From contig NZ_JAMOHV010000006.1 of NCBI RefSeq assembly GCF_024448505.1, positions 62,001 to 126,000 of the forward strand: a stretch of 64,000 bases of DNA. The letters run 5' to 3'. A program made the translations under genes and the position numbers. Under the pieces are notes generated by a model, which made no database searches, was not told the origin of the DNA, and saw only the letters and a program-made list of their open reading frames with translations. Source of the stretch: Stutzerimonas degradans. Its GTDB lineage: Bacteria > Pseudomonadota > Gammaproteobacteria > Pseudomonadales > Pseudomonadaceae. Positions 25,456 to 38,382 of the stretch are shown here, in pieces. Within the stretch, counting starts at the first letter, position 1. Every line of letters starts with the position of its first letter.

Positions 25456-26427
25456 TCAGGTCTCGCGCGGTGCGTAGGCGAAAACGTCGGCGCGCATCTG
25501 ATGCGGGTCCATGCCGGCGGCCACCAGCGCGTCCAACGTGCCGTAGACCATCGAGGGCGAGCCGCTGGCGTAGACGTGCAGCTTGCCAAGGTCGCTGAAA
25601 TCCTCGCGAATCGCCTCGTGCAGCAGCCCGCAGCGCCCCTCCCAGCCACAGACATCGCTGACCACCCGGTGCAGGTGCAGGTTGGCCATGCCCTGCCACT
25701 CTTCCCAGTGCGGCAGACGATAGAAGTCTTCCGGTCGCCGCACGCCCCAGTACAGATGCACCGGATGCGCGAAGCCGGCGGCGCGGCAGTATTCGATCAG
25801 ACTGTGCATCTGCGCCATGCCGGTACCGGCGGCGACCAGCACCAGCGGGCCGTCCGGCAACTCGGCCAGATGCGTATCGCCGAACGGCAGCTGTATGCGG
25901 GCGAAACCCTGACGGCGTACATGCGCCAGCAGCTCGATCGCCGAATCCTCGCGCGCCAGCACGTGCAGCTCCAGCTCCCGGCCGCGCCCCGGTGCCGAGG
26001 CCAGGGAAAATGCCGACCACTCGCCATCGGCGCGCTGCAGCAGCAGGTACTGCCCGGCGTAGTAACGCGGTTGCTTGCCAGCCGGCAGGCGCAGCAGCAG
26101 ACGTACCACATCGCCACCCACTTCCTCGTAGCCGCTCAGCTGGCAGCTCAGCTCGCGCACCGGCAGCTCGCCGGGGGCCAGCACGCCGTCCCAGTGCAGC
26201 ACGCAGTCTTCCAATGGCTCGGCCAGACAGGCAAGCAACTCGCCGTGGTCGCGTTCTTCGCCGCTTTGACGCACGCGCCCCTCAACCAGCAGCGAAGCGC
26301 AGATATGGCAGTTGCCGTTGCGACAGCTCTGCGGGCACTCGTAGCCCAGGCGCCGCGCGGCGTCGAGAATGCGTTCGCCGGGGACTACGTCGAGAACGGC
26401 CCCGGATGGCTGCAAGGTCACTTTCAT
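25456..26427 (-). CDS. 2Fe-2S/FAD ferredoxin-reductase-like protein (ascD/fre type)
   Basis: NAD(P)H-dependent flavin reductase with its own ferredoxin domain, often annotated CDP-6-deoxy-delta-3,4-glucoseen reductase. 323 residues. N-terminal plant-type ferredoxin domain with C35, C40 and C43 (CX4CX2C) plus a later Cys67; FAD-binding region PRYYAGQYLLLQ and FSLASAP; NAD-binding LVAAGTGMAQMHSLIE. It lies next to ubiD, as E. coli fre does, suggesting it supplies reduced flavin for prenyl-FMN, which is inference. A GTG two codons upstream has a better-spaced GAAG, so the start is uncertain by two residues. Confidence 0.85.
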   Translation of the reverse strand: MKVTLQPSGAVLDVVPGERILDAARRLGYECPQSCRNGNCHICASLLVEGRVRQSGEERDHGELLACLAEPLEDCVLHWDGVLAPGELPVRELSCQLSGYEEVGGDVVRLLLRLPAGKQPRYYAGQYLLLQRADGEWSAFSLASAPGRGRELELHVLAREDSAIELLAHVRRQGFARIQLPFGDTHLAELPDGPLVLVAAGTGMAQMHSLIEYCRAAGFAHPVHLYWGVRRPEDFYRLPHWEEWQGMANLHLHRVVSDVCGWEGRCGLLHEAIREDFSDLGKLHVYASGSPSMVYGTLDALVAAGMDPHQMRADVFAYAPRET

Positions 26428-26502
26428 GTGCACGTCGTTTCTTCAATGAGCGGGTTGCCCCGCCAAGGCTGCGGGCGGACTCGAGCCCGCCTCTGTGTTA
26501 TC

Positions 26503-27969
26503 TCAATCGATGCCCAGCTGCGACCAGAGTTCGTCGACCCGTCGTTTCACCGCCTCGTCCTGCACGATGGCGCGTCCCCATTCGCGGCTGGTTTCGCCCG
26601 GCCACTTGTGAGTGGCATCCAGGCCCATCTTCGAGCCCAGACCGGAAACCGGCGAGGCGAAGTCCAGGTAGTCGATGGGTGTGTTGTCGATCAGCACTGT
26701 GTCGCGCTTGGGGTCCATGCGCGTGGTGATCGCCCAGATCACGTCGTTCCAGTCGCGCGCATTGATGTCGTCGTCGGTGACGATGACGAACTTGGTGTAC
26801 ATGAACTGGCGCAGGAAGCTCCACACGCCGAGCATCACACGCTTGGCGTGGCCCGGGTACTGCTTCTTCATGGTCACCACCGCCATGCGATAGGAGCAAC
26901 CTTCGGGCGGCAGGTAGAAGTCGACGATCTCCGGGAACTGCTTCTGCAGGATCGGCACGAACACTTCATTCAGCGCCACGCCGAGGACGGCTGGCTCATC
27001 CGGCGGACGGCCGGTGTAGGTGCTGTGGTAGATCGGGTTCTTGCGATGGGTGATGCGCTCGACGGTGAACACCGGGAAGCGATCAACCTCGTTGTAATAG
27101 CCGGTGTGGTCGCCGTAGGGCCCTTCGTCGGCCATTTCGCCGGGATAGATATGCCCCTCGAGGACGATCTCGGCATAGGCCGGCACCTGCAGGTCCGAGC
27201 CGATCGCCTTGACCAGCTCGGTGCGCGAGCCGCGCAGCAGGCCGGCGAAAGCGTACTCGGAGAGGGTGTCCGGCACCGGCGTAACCGCACCGAGAATGGT
27301 CGCCGGATCGGCACCCAGCGCCACGGCCACCGGATACGGGCGATCCGGATATTTCTCGCACCATTCGCGGAAATCCAGCGCGCCGCCACGGTGGCTCAGC
27401 CAGCGCATGATCACCTTGTTGCGGCCGATGACCTGCTGGCGATAGATGCCGAGGTTCTGCCGCTCCTTGTTCGGGCCTTTGGTGATGGTCAGCCCCCAGG
27501 TGATCAGCGGCGCGGCATCGCCCGGCCAGCAGTGCTGCACCGGAATCTTCGCCAGGTCGACATCGTCGCCTTCGAGCAGCACTTCCTGGCAGGGCGCATC
27601 CTTCAGCACCTTGGGTGCCATGCTGATGACCTTCTTGAAGATCGGCAGCTTGCTCCAGGCGTCCTTCAGCCCCTTCGGCGGCTCCGGCTCCTTGAGGTAG
27701 GCCAGCAGCTTGCCGATCTCGCGCAGCTCACTCACCGCCTCGGCGCCCATGCCCAGCGCAACGCGCTGCGGGGTGCCGAACAGGTTGCCGAGTACCGGCA
27801 TGTCGAAACCGGTCGGGTTCTCGAACAGCAGCGCCGGGCCCTGTTTGCGCAGGGTACGGTCGCAGATCTCGGTCATTTCCAGAACGGGAGACACGGCCGT
27901 CGTGACGCGCTTGAGTTCACCGCGTTGTTCCAGGCCGCTGATAAAGTCGCGCAGATCGCGATACTGCAT
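26503..27969 (-). CDS. ubiD: 4-hydroxy-3-polyprenylbenzoate decarboxylase
   Basis: Decarboxylates the polyprenyl-4-hydroxybenzoate intermediate of ubiquinone synthesis using prenylated FMN made by UbiX. 488 residues, full length. [22 protein letters not shown] is the family N terminus, and the [20 protein letters not shown] region with its conserved glutamate is intact. In-frame sequence upstream of this ATG has no homology and overlaps the rho terminator. Confidence 0.97.
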   Translation of the reverse strand: MQYRDLRDFISGLEQRGELKRVTTAVSPVLEMTEICDRTLRKQGPALLFENPTGFDMPVLGNLFGTPQRVALGMGAEAVSELREIGKLLAYLKEPEPPKGLKDAWSKLPIFKKVISMAPKVLKDAPCQEVLLEGDDVDLAKIPVQHCWPGDAAPLITWGLTITKGPNKERQNLGIYRQQVIGRNKVIMRWLSHRGGALDFREWCEKYPDRPYPVAVALGADPATILGAVTPVPDTLSEYAFAGLLRGSRTELVKAIGSDLQVPAYAEIVLEGHIYPGEMADEGPYGDHTGYYNEVDRFPVFTVERITHRKNPIYHSTYTGRPPDEPAVLGVALNEVFVPILQKQFPEIVDFYLPPEGCSYRMAVVTMKKQYPGHAKRVMLGVWSFLRQFMYTKFVIVTDDDINARDWNDVIWAITTRMDPKRDTVLIDNTPIDYLDFASPVSGLGSKMGLDATHKWPGETSREWGRAIVQDEAVKRRVDELWSQLGID

Positions 27970-28050
27970 GCTTGAGCCTCGCATGGGCCGGCAGGTCGGG
28001 GCGCAAAGTTTAGCGCTCGCGTCGGGTTTTCCAAAACCTGCAGATAGACG

Positions 28051-28074
28051 AAGGCCGGGTTTCCCCGGCCTTGT
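28051..28074 (-). terminator. Hairpin after rho
   Basis: 9 bp stem (aaggccggg / cccggcctt) with a 4 nt loop 19 bp beyond the rho stop; only a short T-run. Confidence 0.6.
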
Positions 28075-28091
28075 TGGCAACGACGTGATGC

Positions 28092-29351
<1,260 letters not shown>

Positions 29352-29534
29352 AGAAAGAGATCAGGAAGGATGTAGACAGCGATTAGCTTGAGAAGCCGCG
29401 CAGCAGGAGACGAACAGGTTCGTGGTGCTTTGAGAGGCTGATGTGCGTCGGCGACGGCATGCAGAGGGCGACCGAAGGAATGATCGCGTGGCCGAATTTA
29501 GCACCGCATCAACTTAGCGTCCACCCTGGAATGC

Positions 29535-29562
29535 AAAAAGCCCCCGCGGATGCGAGGGCTTT
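29535..29562 (-). terminator. trxA terminator
   Basis: Minus-strand stem AAAGCCC-T-CGC / GCG-G-GGGCTTT with one mismatch, 4 nt loop, followed by T's; 17 bp beyond trxA. Confidence 0.8.
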
Positions 29563-29579
29563 GCGTGTGGCGCGCAGGC

Positions 29580-29906
29580 TCAGATATTGCTATCGAGGAA
29601 CGCCGCCAGCTGCGATTTCGACAGGGCGCCGACCTTGGTGGCCTCGACGTTGCCGTTCTTGAACAGCATCAGAGTCGGGATACCACGCACGCCGTACTTG
29701 GGCGGAGTTTCCTGGTTTTCATCGATGTTCAGCTTGCAGACCTTGAGGCGGCCTTCGTAATCCTTGGCGATCTCGTCGAGCACCGGGGCAATCATCTTGC
29801 ACGGCCCGCACCACTCGGCCCAGTAATCGACCAGCACGGGACCATCCGCCTGGAGAACGTCCTGCTCGAAGCTGCTGTCGCTGACATTGTTGATGTATTC
29901 GCTCAT
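29580..29906 (-). CDS. trxA: Thioredoxin 1
   Basis: Cytosolic dithiol reductant for ribonucleotide reductase and other substrates. 108 residues with the WCGPC active site (C33, C36) and the cis-proline GIPTLMLF. Start chosen at MSEYINN; the longer frame upstream runs antisense into ppx. Divergent from ppx and upstream of rho on the same strand. Confidence 0.98.
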   Translation of the reverse strand: MSEYINNVSDSSFEQDVLQADGPVLVDYWAEWCGPCKMIAPVLDEIAKDYEGRLKVCKLNIDENQETPPKYGVRGIPTLMLFKNGNVEATKVGALSKSQLAAFLDSNI

Positions 29907-30083
29907 GGATAGTCTCCAGGGTCTGAACGTAAAGTGGCCGACATGATAGCCCGCCTTCCGGCTGACCGAAAGCCGCAGGCGGCCGGCGGGCACGCCCGGC
30001 GCTTGCGCCTGCGTCAGCGCCTCACGTTGGCGGATGAATGTCGATCGTGTCACGATGTCGAGGTTCTGCATCGAGACCAGCCC

Positions 30084-31589
30084 ATGCGCAAGACCGCTCC
30101 CGAATCCTATCCCCTGATCGCCGCCCTCGATCTGGGCTCGAACAGTTTCCACATGGTGCTGGCACGTACCAACAATGGTGAGATGCGCATCCTCGAACGC
30201 CTCGGCGAGAAGGTGCAGCTGGCTGCGGGCATCGATGAGAAAAGCCGTCTGCTCGACGAAGCCGCCATGCAACGCGGCCTCGACTGCCTGCGGCGCTTTG
30301 CGCAACTGGTCAACCATCTGCCGCAAGGCGCCGTGCGTGTGGTCGGTACCAACGCGCTGCGCGAGGCACGCAATCGCGCCGAGTTCATTCGCCGCGCCGA
30401 GGAAATCGTCAACCACCAGGTCGAGGTTGTCTCCGGCCGGGAGGAGGCGCGCCTGATCTACCTCGGCGTCTCACATACCTTCCCCGGTCGCGCCGGCCGC
30501 CGTCTGGTGGCCGATATCGGCGGCGGCAGCACGGAATTCATCATCGGCGAGCATTTCGAATCGCAGCTGCGTGAAAGCCTGCAGATGGGCTGTGTCAGCT
30601 ATACCCAGCGTTTCTTCCGCGACGGCAAGATCACACCGGCGCGCTATGCGCAGGCCTATACCGCCGCGCGCGTGGAGCTGATGGGGATCGAACATGCGCT
30701 GCGCCGGCTGGGCTGGCAGGAATCGATCGGCGCGTCGGGCACGATTCGAGCGGTCGGACAGGCAATCAAGGGTGGCGGTTACAGCAATGGCGAGGTCACG
30801 ACCGAAGGCATCGGCTGGCTGAAGCGCCGCCTGTTCAAGCTCGGCGACGTCGAGCGCATCGACATGGACGGCATCAAGCCGGATCGCCGTGGCGTGTTCC
30901 CGGCCGGACTGGCGATCCTCGAAGCGATCTTCGATGCGCTCGAACTGGACAGCATGACCCACTCCGAAGGCGCGTTGCGCGAGGGCGTGCTCTATGACCT
31001 GCTCGGCCGCCATCATCGCGAAGACGTGCGCGACCGGACCCTGAGCTTCCTCATGGAGCGCTATCACGTCGACACCGAACACGCCGCGCGCGTGGAAGCC
31101 AAGGCACTGGAGGCCTTCGATCAGGTGGCCGAGAGCTGGGGGCTGGACGACGAATGGCTGCGCGAACTGCTGGGCTGGGCGGCGCGCATCCATGAGGTCG
31201 GACTGGACATCGCGCACTATCACTACCACAAGCACGGCGCCTATCTGATCGAGCACTCCGACCTGCCCGGGTTCTCGCGCCAGGACCAGCAGATGCTCGC
31301 CCTGCTGGTACGCGGCCATCGCCGCAACATTCCCAAGCAGAAGTTCGAGGAGCTGTCCGAGGAAGGCGTCAAGCTGACGCGCCTGTGCGTGCTGCTGCGC
31401 TTCGCCATCCTCTTCCACCATATCCGCGGCGCGCAGCAGGCGCCGGCCTACCGCTTGAGTGTCGATGGCGACAGCCTGGACGTGGTATTCGCCGATGGCT
31501 GGCTGCAGGACAACCCGCTCACGGAGGCCGATTTCGCCCTCGAAGCCGAATGGCTCAAGCGCATCGGCTTCACCCTCAGCGTCCGCTGA
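30084..31589 (+). CDS. ppx: Exopolyphosphatase
   Basis: Processively removes phosphate from long-chain polyphosphate, and homologues also hydrolyse pppGpp. 501 residues. Actin-like phosphatase domain with [17 protein letters not shown] and [14 protein letters not shown], then a C-terminal HD-like helical region ([18 protein letters not shown]). Start at [11 protein letters not shown] matches homologues; the longer frame is antisense to trxA. Convergent with ppk rather than in an operon as in E. coli. Confidence 0.96.
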   Translation: MRKTAPESYPLIAALDLGSNSFHMVLARTNNGEMRILERLGEKVQLAAGIDEKSRLLDEAAMQRGLDCLRRFAQLVNHLPQGAVRVVGTNALREARNRAEFIRRAEEIVNHQVEVVSGREEARLIYLGVSHTFPGRAGRRLVADIGGGSTEFIIGEHFESQLRESLQMGCVSYTQRFFRDGKITPARYAQAYTAARVELMGIEHALRRLGWQESIGASGTIRAVGQAIKGGGYSNGEVTTEGIGWLKRRLFKLGDVERIDMDGIKPDRRGVFPAGLAILEAIFDALELDSMTHSEGALREGVLYDLLGRHHREDVRDRTLSFLMERYHVDTEHAARVEAKALEAFDQVAESWGLDDEWLRELLGWAARIHEVGLDIAHYHYHKHGAYLIEHSDLPGFSRQDQQMLALLVRGHRRNIPKQKFEELSEEGVKLTRLCVLLRFAILFHHIRGAQQAPAYRLSVDGDSLDVVFADGWLQDNPLTEADFALEAEWLKRIGFTLSVR

Positions 31590-31596
31590 GCGATCA

Positions 31597-31624
31597 CGGC
31601 GCCAGCGCAACCCGGCTGGCGCCG
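31597..31624. other. Hairpin between convergent ppx and ppk
   Basis: 10 bp stem (cggcgccagc / gctggcgccg) with an 8 nt loop in the 48 bp gap; no T-run, so a possible non-canonical bidirectional terminator. Confidence 0.5.
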
Positions 31625-31637
31625 CACATCCCTCGTA

Positions 31638-33845
31638 CTAGCGCGAGTTAGGGTTGCTCAGCCGCTCGAGCAACGCGTACTGCGCATTGCGCGGATTCTG
31701 GTTGCCGCTCGGGCTGTTGCGCACGTAGCTGCCATCGGGCTGCAGAATCCAGCTCTGGGTGTTGTCGGTGAGGAAGGCTTCGAGCTCCTTCTTCACACGC
31801 GTAACCAGCTTCTTGCCTTCGACCGGGAAGCAGGTTTCCACCCGCCGATCCAGGTTGCGCTCCATCCAGTCGGCACTCGAGAGATAGAGCTTCTCGTCGC
31901 CGTCGTTATGGAAATAGAACACCCGGCTGTGCTCGAGGAATCGGCCGATGATCGAGCGCACCTGAATGTTGTGCGAAACCCCGGCGATACCCGGCCGCAG
32001 GCAGCACATGCCGCGCACCACCAGGTCGATGCGCACGCCGGTCTGGCTGGCCTTGTACAGCGCCTTGATCATCCGCGGATCGGTCAGTGAGTTGACCTTG
32101 AGGATGATGTGCGCCGGCTTGCCTTCGCTGGCGTGCTGGGTTTCCTGCGCGATGAGATCGAGCAGCGCCTTCTTCAGGGTGAACGGTGCGTGCAGCAGTT
32201 TCTTCATGCGCATGGTCTTGCCCATGCCGATCAGCTGACTGAACAGTTTGGAGACGTCCTCGCAAAGCGCATCGTCCGAGGTCAGCAGGCTGTAATCGGT
32301 ATACAGACGGGCGTTGCCGGCGTGGTAGTTGCCGGTTCCAAGGTGCGCGTAGCGGCACAGCTCGCCGTTCTCGCGGCGCAGGATCAGCATCATCTTGGCG
32401 TGGGTCTTGTAGCCCACCACGCCGTAGATCACCACCGCGCCAGCCTGCTGCAGCCGGCTGGCGAGCTGCAGGTTGGACTCCTCATCGAACCGCGCGCGCA
32501 GCTCGATCACCGCGGTGACCTCCTTGCCGTTGCGCGCCGCTTCGACCAGTGCGTCGACGATCTCGGAGTTGGCGCCCGAGCGATACAGCGTCTGTTTCAC
32601 GGCCAGCACCGACGGATCCTTGGCCGCTTCGCGCAACAGATCGATCACCGGAGTGAACGACTCAAACGGGTGCATCAGCAGAATGTCCTGCTTACGCACT
32701 ACGTTGAAGATGTTGCCGCTGTTCTGCAGCAACTTGGGGATCGTCGGGGTGAACGGCAAATATTGCAGCTCCGGATGGCTATCCAGACCGGTGATGCTGA
32801 ACAGCCGGGTCAGGTTCACCGGGCCGTTGACCCGGTACAGCTCACTCTCGCCGAGGCTGAACTGCTTGAGCAGGAAATCGGCCAGGTGCTGCGGACAGGT
32901 GTCGGCCACCTCCAACCGCACCGCATCGCCGTAGCGGCGCGACATCAGCTCGCCGCGCAGCGCCCGAGCGAGATCCTCGACGTCCTCGGTATCCACCGAC
33001 AGATCGGCGTTGCGGGTCAGGCGGAACTGGTAGCAACCCTTGACGCGCATGCCGTGGAACAGGTCGTCGGCATGCGCGTGAATCATCGAGGAGAGGAACA
33101 CGAAGTTGTCGCCCGCGCCGCCGACGTCTTCCGGCACGCGAATCACCCGCGGCAGCAGACGCGGCGCCGGGATGATCGCCAGGCCCGAATCGCGGCCGAA
33201 CGCATCGATGCCTTCGAGCTCGACGATGAAGTTCAGGCTCTTGTTCACCAGCAGCGGGAACGGGTGCGTCGGATCGAGGCCGATCGGCGTGACGATCGGC
33301 GCGATTTCGTCGCGGAAGTAGCGACGCACCCAGGTCTTGATCTTGGTGGTCCAGTGACGGCGACGAATGAAGCGGATGCCGTGCTCGGCCAGCGCCGGCA
33401 GCAGCACCTCGTTGAGAATCGCGTACTGCCGATCCACCTGAACGTGCACCAGCTCGGAGATGCGCGCCAGCGCCTGATGGGGCTGCAGGCCGTCAGCACC
33501 AGCCTGCTCACGGGCGAAGGCAACCTGCTTCTTCAGGCCGGCGACGCGGATCTCGAAGAATTCATCCAGATTGCTGGAGAAAATCAGCAGGAACTTCAGC
33601 CGCTCCAGCAACGGATTGGACTCGTCCAACGCCTGTTCCAGCACGCGGATGTTGAACTGCAGCTGCGACAGCTCGCGATGGATATACAGACTGCTGTCGT
33701 CGAGGTTCGGCACCGGCACAGTGACCGGCACCGGCAATGGCAGCGGCGCCTCGACCACGGGGACCTCAGCCACCGCCTCGGCCAGCGGCTGAACCTCTTC
33801 GGTGGCGGTGTGCAATTCCGTTTCGCTGAGTCCTTGATTGGTCAT
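31638..33845 (-). CDS. ppk: Polyphosphate kinase 1
   Basis: Makes polyphosphate from ATP at the inner membrane. 735 residues. An extra Glu/Val/Pro-rich N-terminal stretch of about 45 residues precedes the conserved [21 protein letters not shown]. The active-site block with autophosphorylated histidine ([20 protein letters not shown]) is near residue 500. Hem B follows 16 bp upstream on the same strand, so hemB-ppk may be co-transcribed. Confidence 0.97.
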   Translation of the reverse strand: MTNQGLSETELHTATEEVQPLAEAVAEVPVVEAPLPLPVPVTVPVPNLDDSSLYIHRELSQLQFNIRVLEQALDESNPLLERLKFLLIFSSNLDEFFEIRVAGLKKQVAFAREQAGADGLQPHQALARISELVHVQVDRQYAILNEVLLPALAEHGIRFIRRRHWTTKIKTWVRRYFRDEIAPIVTPIGLDPTHPFPLLVNKSLNFIVELEGIDAFGRDSGLAIIPAPRLLPRVIRVPEDVGGAGDNFVFLSSMIHAHADDLFHGMRVKGCYQFRLTRNADLSVDTEDVEDLARALRGELMSRRYGDAVRLEVADTCPQHLADFLLKQFSLGESELYRVNGPVNLTRLFSITGLDSHPELQYLPFTPTIPKLLQNSGNIFNVVRKQDILLMHPFESFTPVIDLLREAAKDPSVLAVKQTLYRSGANSEIVDALVEAARNGKEVTAVIELRARFDEESNLQLASRLQQAGAVVIYGVVGYKTHAKMMLILRRENGELCRYAHLGTGNYHAGNARLYTDYSLLTSDDALCEDVSKLFSQLIGMGKTMRMKKLLHAPFTLKKALLDLIAQETQHASEGKPAHIILKVNSLTDPRMIKALYKASQTGVRIDLVVRGMCCLRPGIAGVSHNIQVRSIIGRFLEHSRVFYFHNDGDEKLYLSSADWMERNLDRRVETCFPVEGKKLVTRVKKELEAFLTDNTQSWILQPDGSYVRNSPSGNQNPRNAQYALLERLSNPNSR

Positions 33846-33861
33846 GCAATGCCTCGCGGGC

Positions 33862-34914
<1,053 letters not shown>

Positions 34915-35168
34915 TTATAGGCCAACCCGATGACAGCTTGATGACAGGCGGACCAAAAAATATCCGGGCCATTGTCGCCAGCCACGGCGCCGACTGCCAG
35001 TGCTTTGCACCGCCGCGAATCGCCGCGCAGGCGCAACGTAGAGCGTACTGAACACCGGGACGGCGCGAGCATCAAAGCTAACAGAAGGGCTTACCTGCGA
35101 TCCGCTCGCGTTTTAGCATCAGCGCATGCGCAGGCCCGCTCGGCCGTGTCTAGATCAGGAGTATCGCT

Positions 35169-35834
35169 ATGAACAAGAAAGTCGCCGTGATCCTTTCCGG
35201 CTGTGGCGTCTACGACGGCTCGGAAATCTACGAAAGCGTGATCACCCTGCTGCGCCTCGACCAGCGCGGCGCGCAGGTGCAGTGCTTCGCACCGAACGTG
35301 CCGCAGCTCCACGTGATCAACCACCTCACCGGCGAAGAGATGCCCGAGTCGCGCAACGTGCTCACCGAATCGGCGCGACTGGCACGTGGCCAGATCAAGG
35401 ACCTGCGCGAGGCCCGCGCCGAAGATTTCGACGCCCTGATCATGCCCGGCGGCTTCGGCGCGGCGAAGAACCTGTCGACCTTTGCTACCGAAGGTGCAGC
35501 GGCAAAGGTGCTGCCGGAAGTGCTGGCGCTGGCCCAGGCCTTCGCTCAGGCCGGCAAGCCGGTCGGCCTGATGTGCATCGCACCGACGATGGCGGCGCAG
35601 ATCTTCGGCGCCGGCGTGGTCTGCACGCTGGGCAGCGATGACGCCGACGCCGCGCGTGCGGTGGTCACGATGGGCGCGGAGCACCAGGCATGCGACGTCG
35701 GCGACATCGTCGAAGACCCGCAACACAAGCTCGTCACCACTCCGGCCTACATGCTCGCCGAATCGATCAGCGAGGCTGCCGCCGGCATCTACAAACTGGT
35801 CGACCGCGTGCTCGAACTGGCCAGCGAGGACTGA
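35169..35834 (+). CDS. elbB: Glyoxalase ElbB (DJ-1/PfpI family)
   Basis: 221-residue DJ-1/PfpI superfamily protein; E. coli ElbB has weak glyoxalase activity and was linked to isoprenoid synthesis. Characteristic features are KKVAVILSGCGVYDGSEIYE, the glycine-rich ALIMPGGFGAAKNLS and the nucleophile-elbow cysteine in GLMCIAPTMAA. Followed by a strong terminator. Preceding 290 bp has no gene. Confidence 0.9.
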   Translation: MNKKVAVILSGCGVYDGSEIYESVITLLRLDQRGAQVQCFAPNVPQLHVINHLTGEEMPESRNVLTESARLARGQIKDLREARAEDFDALIMPGGFGAAKNLSTFATEGAAAKVLPEVLALAQAFAQAGKPVGLMCIAPTMAAQIFGAGVVCTLGSDDADAARAVVTMGAEHQACDVGDIVEDPQHKLVTTPAYMLAESISEAAAGIYKLVDRVLELASED

Positions 35835-35850
35835 CAGGCATCGCCAGAAG

Positions 35851-35877
35851 AATCCCGGGGCAACCCGGGATTTTTTT
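35851..35877 (+). terminator. elbB terminator
   Basis: 9 bp stem (aatcccggg / cccgggatt), GCAA loop and seven T's, 17 bp past the elbB stop. Confidence 0.9.
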
Positions 35878-35976
35878 GCGTGAAACTCGCCAAACCCGCG
35901 GGTACTCGCGCCGTCGCTCTGTTCAGCCGGGCGTCCGTGAGGCAGCGTTGACACTCGTCCACGCAGGAAACCGATC

Positions 35977-36441
35977 ATGAACGACGACACGCTGCTTGCC
36001 GAACAGGCCCAGGCGGTACGCGAGATGTTCGAGCGCATCCCCTTCAACCAGGCGCTGGGCATCGAACTGGACGAAATCTCGACCTCACGGGTGGTCATGC
36101 ACCTGTCGATGAAGCCCGAGCTGGTCGGCAACTTCGTCCACGGCATCCTGCATGGCGGCGTCATTGCCTCGCTGCTGGATGTCGCCGGCGGCGCCACGGC
36201 GATGCTCGGCGTGTTCGACCGGCACCGACATCTCACCGAGCATGAACGTGCGACGCGCCTGGCGCGGCTCGGCACCATCGACCTGCGCATCGACTACCTG
36301 CGCCCCGGACGCGGAAAGCGCTTCAGCGCCAGCGCGGTGCCGTTGCGCGCAGGCAACAAGGTGGCGGTCGTACGCTCGGAACTGCACAACGAGGAGGGCG
36401 TGCTGGTCGCGGTGGGAACCGGAACCTATCTGTGCGGCTGA
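35977..36441 (+). CDS. Hotdog-fold thioesterase family protein
   Basis: 154 residues with the PaaI/YigI-like hotdog pattern: FNQALGIELDEI, NFVHGILHGGVIASLLDVAGG (the HGG active-site helix) and TIDLRIDYLRPG. Likely hydrolyses an acyl-CoA, substrate unknown. Cytosolic, no signal. Convergent with yaiI, 24 bp between stop codons. Confidence 0.85.
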   Translation: MNDDTLLAEQAQAVREMFERIPFNQALGIELDEISTSRVVMHLSMKPELVGNFVHGILHGGVIASLLDVAGGATAMLGVFDRHRHLTEHERATRLARLGTIDLRIDYLRPGRGKRFSASAVPLRAGNKVAVVRSELHNEEGVLVAVGTGTYLCG

Positions 36442-36465
36442 GACGCAGGGCGGATGCCGCCCGCC

Positions 36466-36936
36466 CTACTGGCGCCGCATCAGCTGCGTCAGCAGCCGAT
36501 CCAGGGCATTGGCGAACGCCTGGCGCTCGCGCTCGCCATAGGCGGCCTGACCGCCGCCGACCTGGCCCTGCTCGCGCAGATCGGTGAACAGGTTGCGCAC
36601 GGCCAGGCGCTCGCCCATGTTGCGCTCATCGAACTCGCGCCCGCGCGGATCGAGCGCGACCACGCCCTTCTTCACCAGACGATCGGCCAGCGGCACGTCG
36701 CTGCAGATCACCAGATCGCCCGGAACGGCATGCTCGACCAGATAGTCGTCAGCGGCATCCGGCCCGCTCGGCACCACGATCAGCCGGACACAGGCGAACG
36801 CCGGTTTCACCTGGCTCTGCCCGGCCACCAGCCGCACCTCGAAGCCGCGCTTCAGGGCGAACTTGACCACCTGATCCTTGGCGGCACGCGGGCAGGCGTC
36901 GGCGTCGATCCAGACGCGCGTTCGCTGCGTGCTCAC
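36466..36936 (-). CDS. yaiI: UPF0178 (YaiI/YqxD) family protein
   Basis: 156-residue protein of a NYN/PIN-like family whose function is not established. VWIDADACPRAAKDQVVKFA and ICSDVPLADRLVKKG are the family signatures, with acidic residues that would suit a metal-dependent nuclease fold. GTG start overlaps the stop of the upstream exporter gene (GTGA), so translation is probably coupled. Confidence 0.9.
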   Translation of the reverse strand: MSTQRTRVWIDADACPRAAKDQVVKFALKRGFEVRLVAGQSQVKPAFACVRLIVVPSGPDAADDYLVEHAVPGDLVICSDVPLADRLVKKGVVALDPRGREFDERNMGERLAVRNLFTDLREQGQVGGGQAAYGERERQAFANALDRLLTQLMRRQ

Positions 36937-37565
36937 GCGGCGGCGCGCCTGACGGTCGCCAGCAACGCGGCCGCACCGGCAAACATGACGGCAAAGCTGC
37001 GATTGACCAGCCGCTGCTGGCGCGGCGTACGCAACAGGCGCAGCACCCGGGCAGCCAGGCCGGTATAACCGGCCATGACAATGAGATCGACCGCCACCAT
37101 CGTCACGGCCATTTCCGTGTACTGCAGCACCAGCGGTCGCTGCGGATCGAGGAACTGCGGCAGCACCGCGAGAATGAACACGATTGCCTTGGGATTACTG
37201 GCATTCACCAGGACGCCGCGCAGCACCAGGCTTAGCGGCCGCCCGATCGGGCGCGGCGCAGCGGAATCGTCCAGCGCTTCGGGTTGCGCCTGCCATTGCT
37301 TGAATGCCAGCCACAGCAGGTAGCCGACGCCAAACCACTTGATCAGGCCGAACGCCAGTTCCGAGGTCGCCAGCACCGCACCGACACCGGCAGCGACGAT
37401 GGCGATCTGCAGGACCAGCGCCAGCTGCAGGCCGATAGCGTTCCAGTAGCCGCGCCAGAAGCCGTACTGCAGCCCGCAGGACATCGAGGCAATGGCGCCC
37501 GCGCCAGGCGACAGGCTGATCACCCAGCAGGCGACGAAGAAGGCAAGCCAGGTTTCAAGCGTCAT
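36933..37565 (-). CDS. LysE/RhtB family amino-acid exporter
   Basis: 210-residue inner-membrane protein with six hydrophobic segments. The N-terminal SLSPGAGAIASMSCGLQYGF motif is that of RhtB-type exporters for homoserine, threonine or related compounds; substrate not deducible. It lies 49 bp after the TerC gene, and its stop overlaps yaiI. Confidence 0.88.
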   Translation of the reverse strand: MTLETWLAFFVACWVISLSPGAGAIASMSCGLQYGFWRGYWNAIGLQLALVLQIAIVAAGVGAVLATSELAFGLIKWFGVGYLLWLAFKQWQAQPEALDDSAAPRPIGRPLSLVLRGVLVNASNPKAIVFILAVLPQFLDPQRPLVLQYTEMAVTMVAVDLIVMAGYTGLAARVLRLLRTPRQQRLVNRSFAVMFAGAAALLATVRRAAA

Positions 37566-37614
37566 GTTCCATCTCCTGGTTGAACGAGGGTCGGGCGCTG
37601 CACGAGGCCGGCGA

Positions 37615-38376
37615 TCAGTCCGGCACGTCCTTGCCCAGTTTCACCGGCTCCTTGAGCTTGCGGCCCATCGCCTTGCGCATGCGGATGTTCAGCGCTTCGA
37701 CACCTAGCGAGAACGCCATCGCGAAGTAGACATAGCCCTTGGGCACATGCACGCCGAAGGCCTCGGCAATCAGCAGGGTGCCGACCACGATGAGGAACGA
37801 CAGCGCGAGGATCTTCAGGGTCGGGTGCTTCTCGATGAAATCGCTGATGGTACCCGCCGACATCATCATGACCAGCACCGCGATGACGATGGCCGCGACC
37901 ATCACCGGCACGTTCTGCACCAGCCCCACGGCGGTGATCACCGAGTCCAGCGAGAAGACGATATCGATAACCGCAATCTGCAGGATGATGCCAAGGAAGC
38001 CAGCCTTCACCGCGCCGTCGGCGCCGTGCTGCTCTTCTTCCTCACCTTCGACGCTGTGCCAGATTTCCATGGTGCTCTTGAACAGCAGGAACAGGCCGCC
38101 GAAGAACAGGATCAGATCGCGCCCGGAGACGCCCTGCTCCCAAACGGTGAACAGGTCGTCGGTCAGGCGCATGACCCACGCAATCGACAGCAGCAGCAGG
38201 ATCCGCGTACCCATCGCCAGCGCCAGACCGAAGAAGCGCGCCTTCGGTTGCTGCGCCTTGGGCAGCCGGCTGACGAGGATCGAGATGAAGATGATGTTGT
38301 CGATGCCAAGGACGATTTCCAGGGCGGTCAGGGTTAGAAATGCGACCCAGATTTCCGGGTTGCTCAGCCATTCCAT
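37615..38376 (-). CDS. TerC family integral membrane protein
   Basis: 253 residues, about seven membrane helices. The two acidic TerC repeats are visible: LEIVLGIDNIIFISIL near the N terminus and IDIVFSLDSVITAVGL in the middle, whose aspartates are proposed metal sites. The family has been tied to metal (Mn, tellurite) handling in exported-protein biogenesis. Six bp after the MscS-like gene, so part of the yheS-mscS-terC string. Confidence 0.9.
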   Translation of the reverse strand: MEWLSNPEIWVAFLTLTALEIVLGIDNIIFISILVSRLPKAQQPKARFFGLALAMGTRILLLLSIAWVMRLTDDLFTVWEQGVSGRDLILFFGGLFLLFKSTMEIWHSVEGEEEEQHGADGAVKAGFLGIILQIAVIDIVFSLDSVITAVGLVQNVPVMVAAIVIAVLVMMMSAGTISDFIEKHPTLKILALSFLIVVGTLLIAEAFGVHVPKGYVYFAMAFSLGVEALNIRMRKAMGRKLKEPVKLGKDVPD

Positions 38377-38382
38377 AAGGAT

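Noticed and set aside
25501..27975. Long open frame opposite the reductase and ubiD
   Set aside because: Antisense to two family-matched genes; composition is that of a shadow frame.
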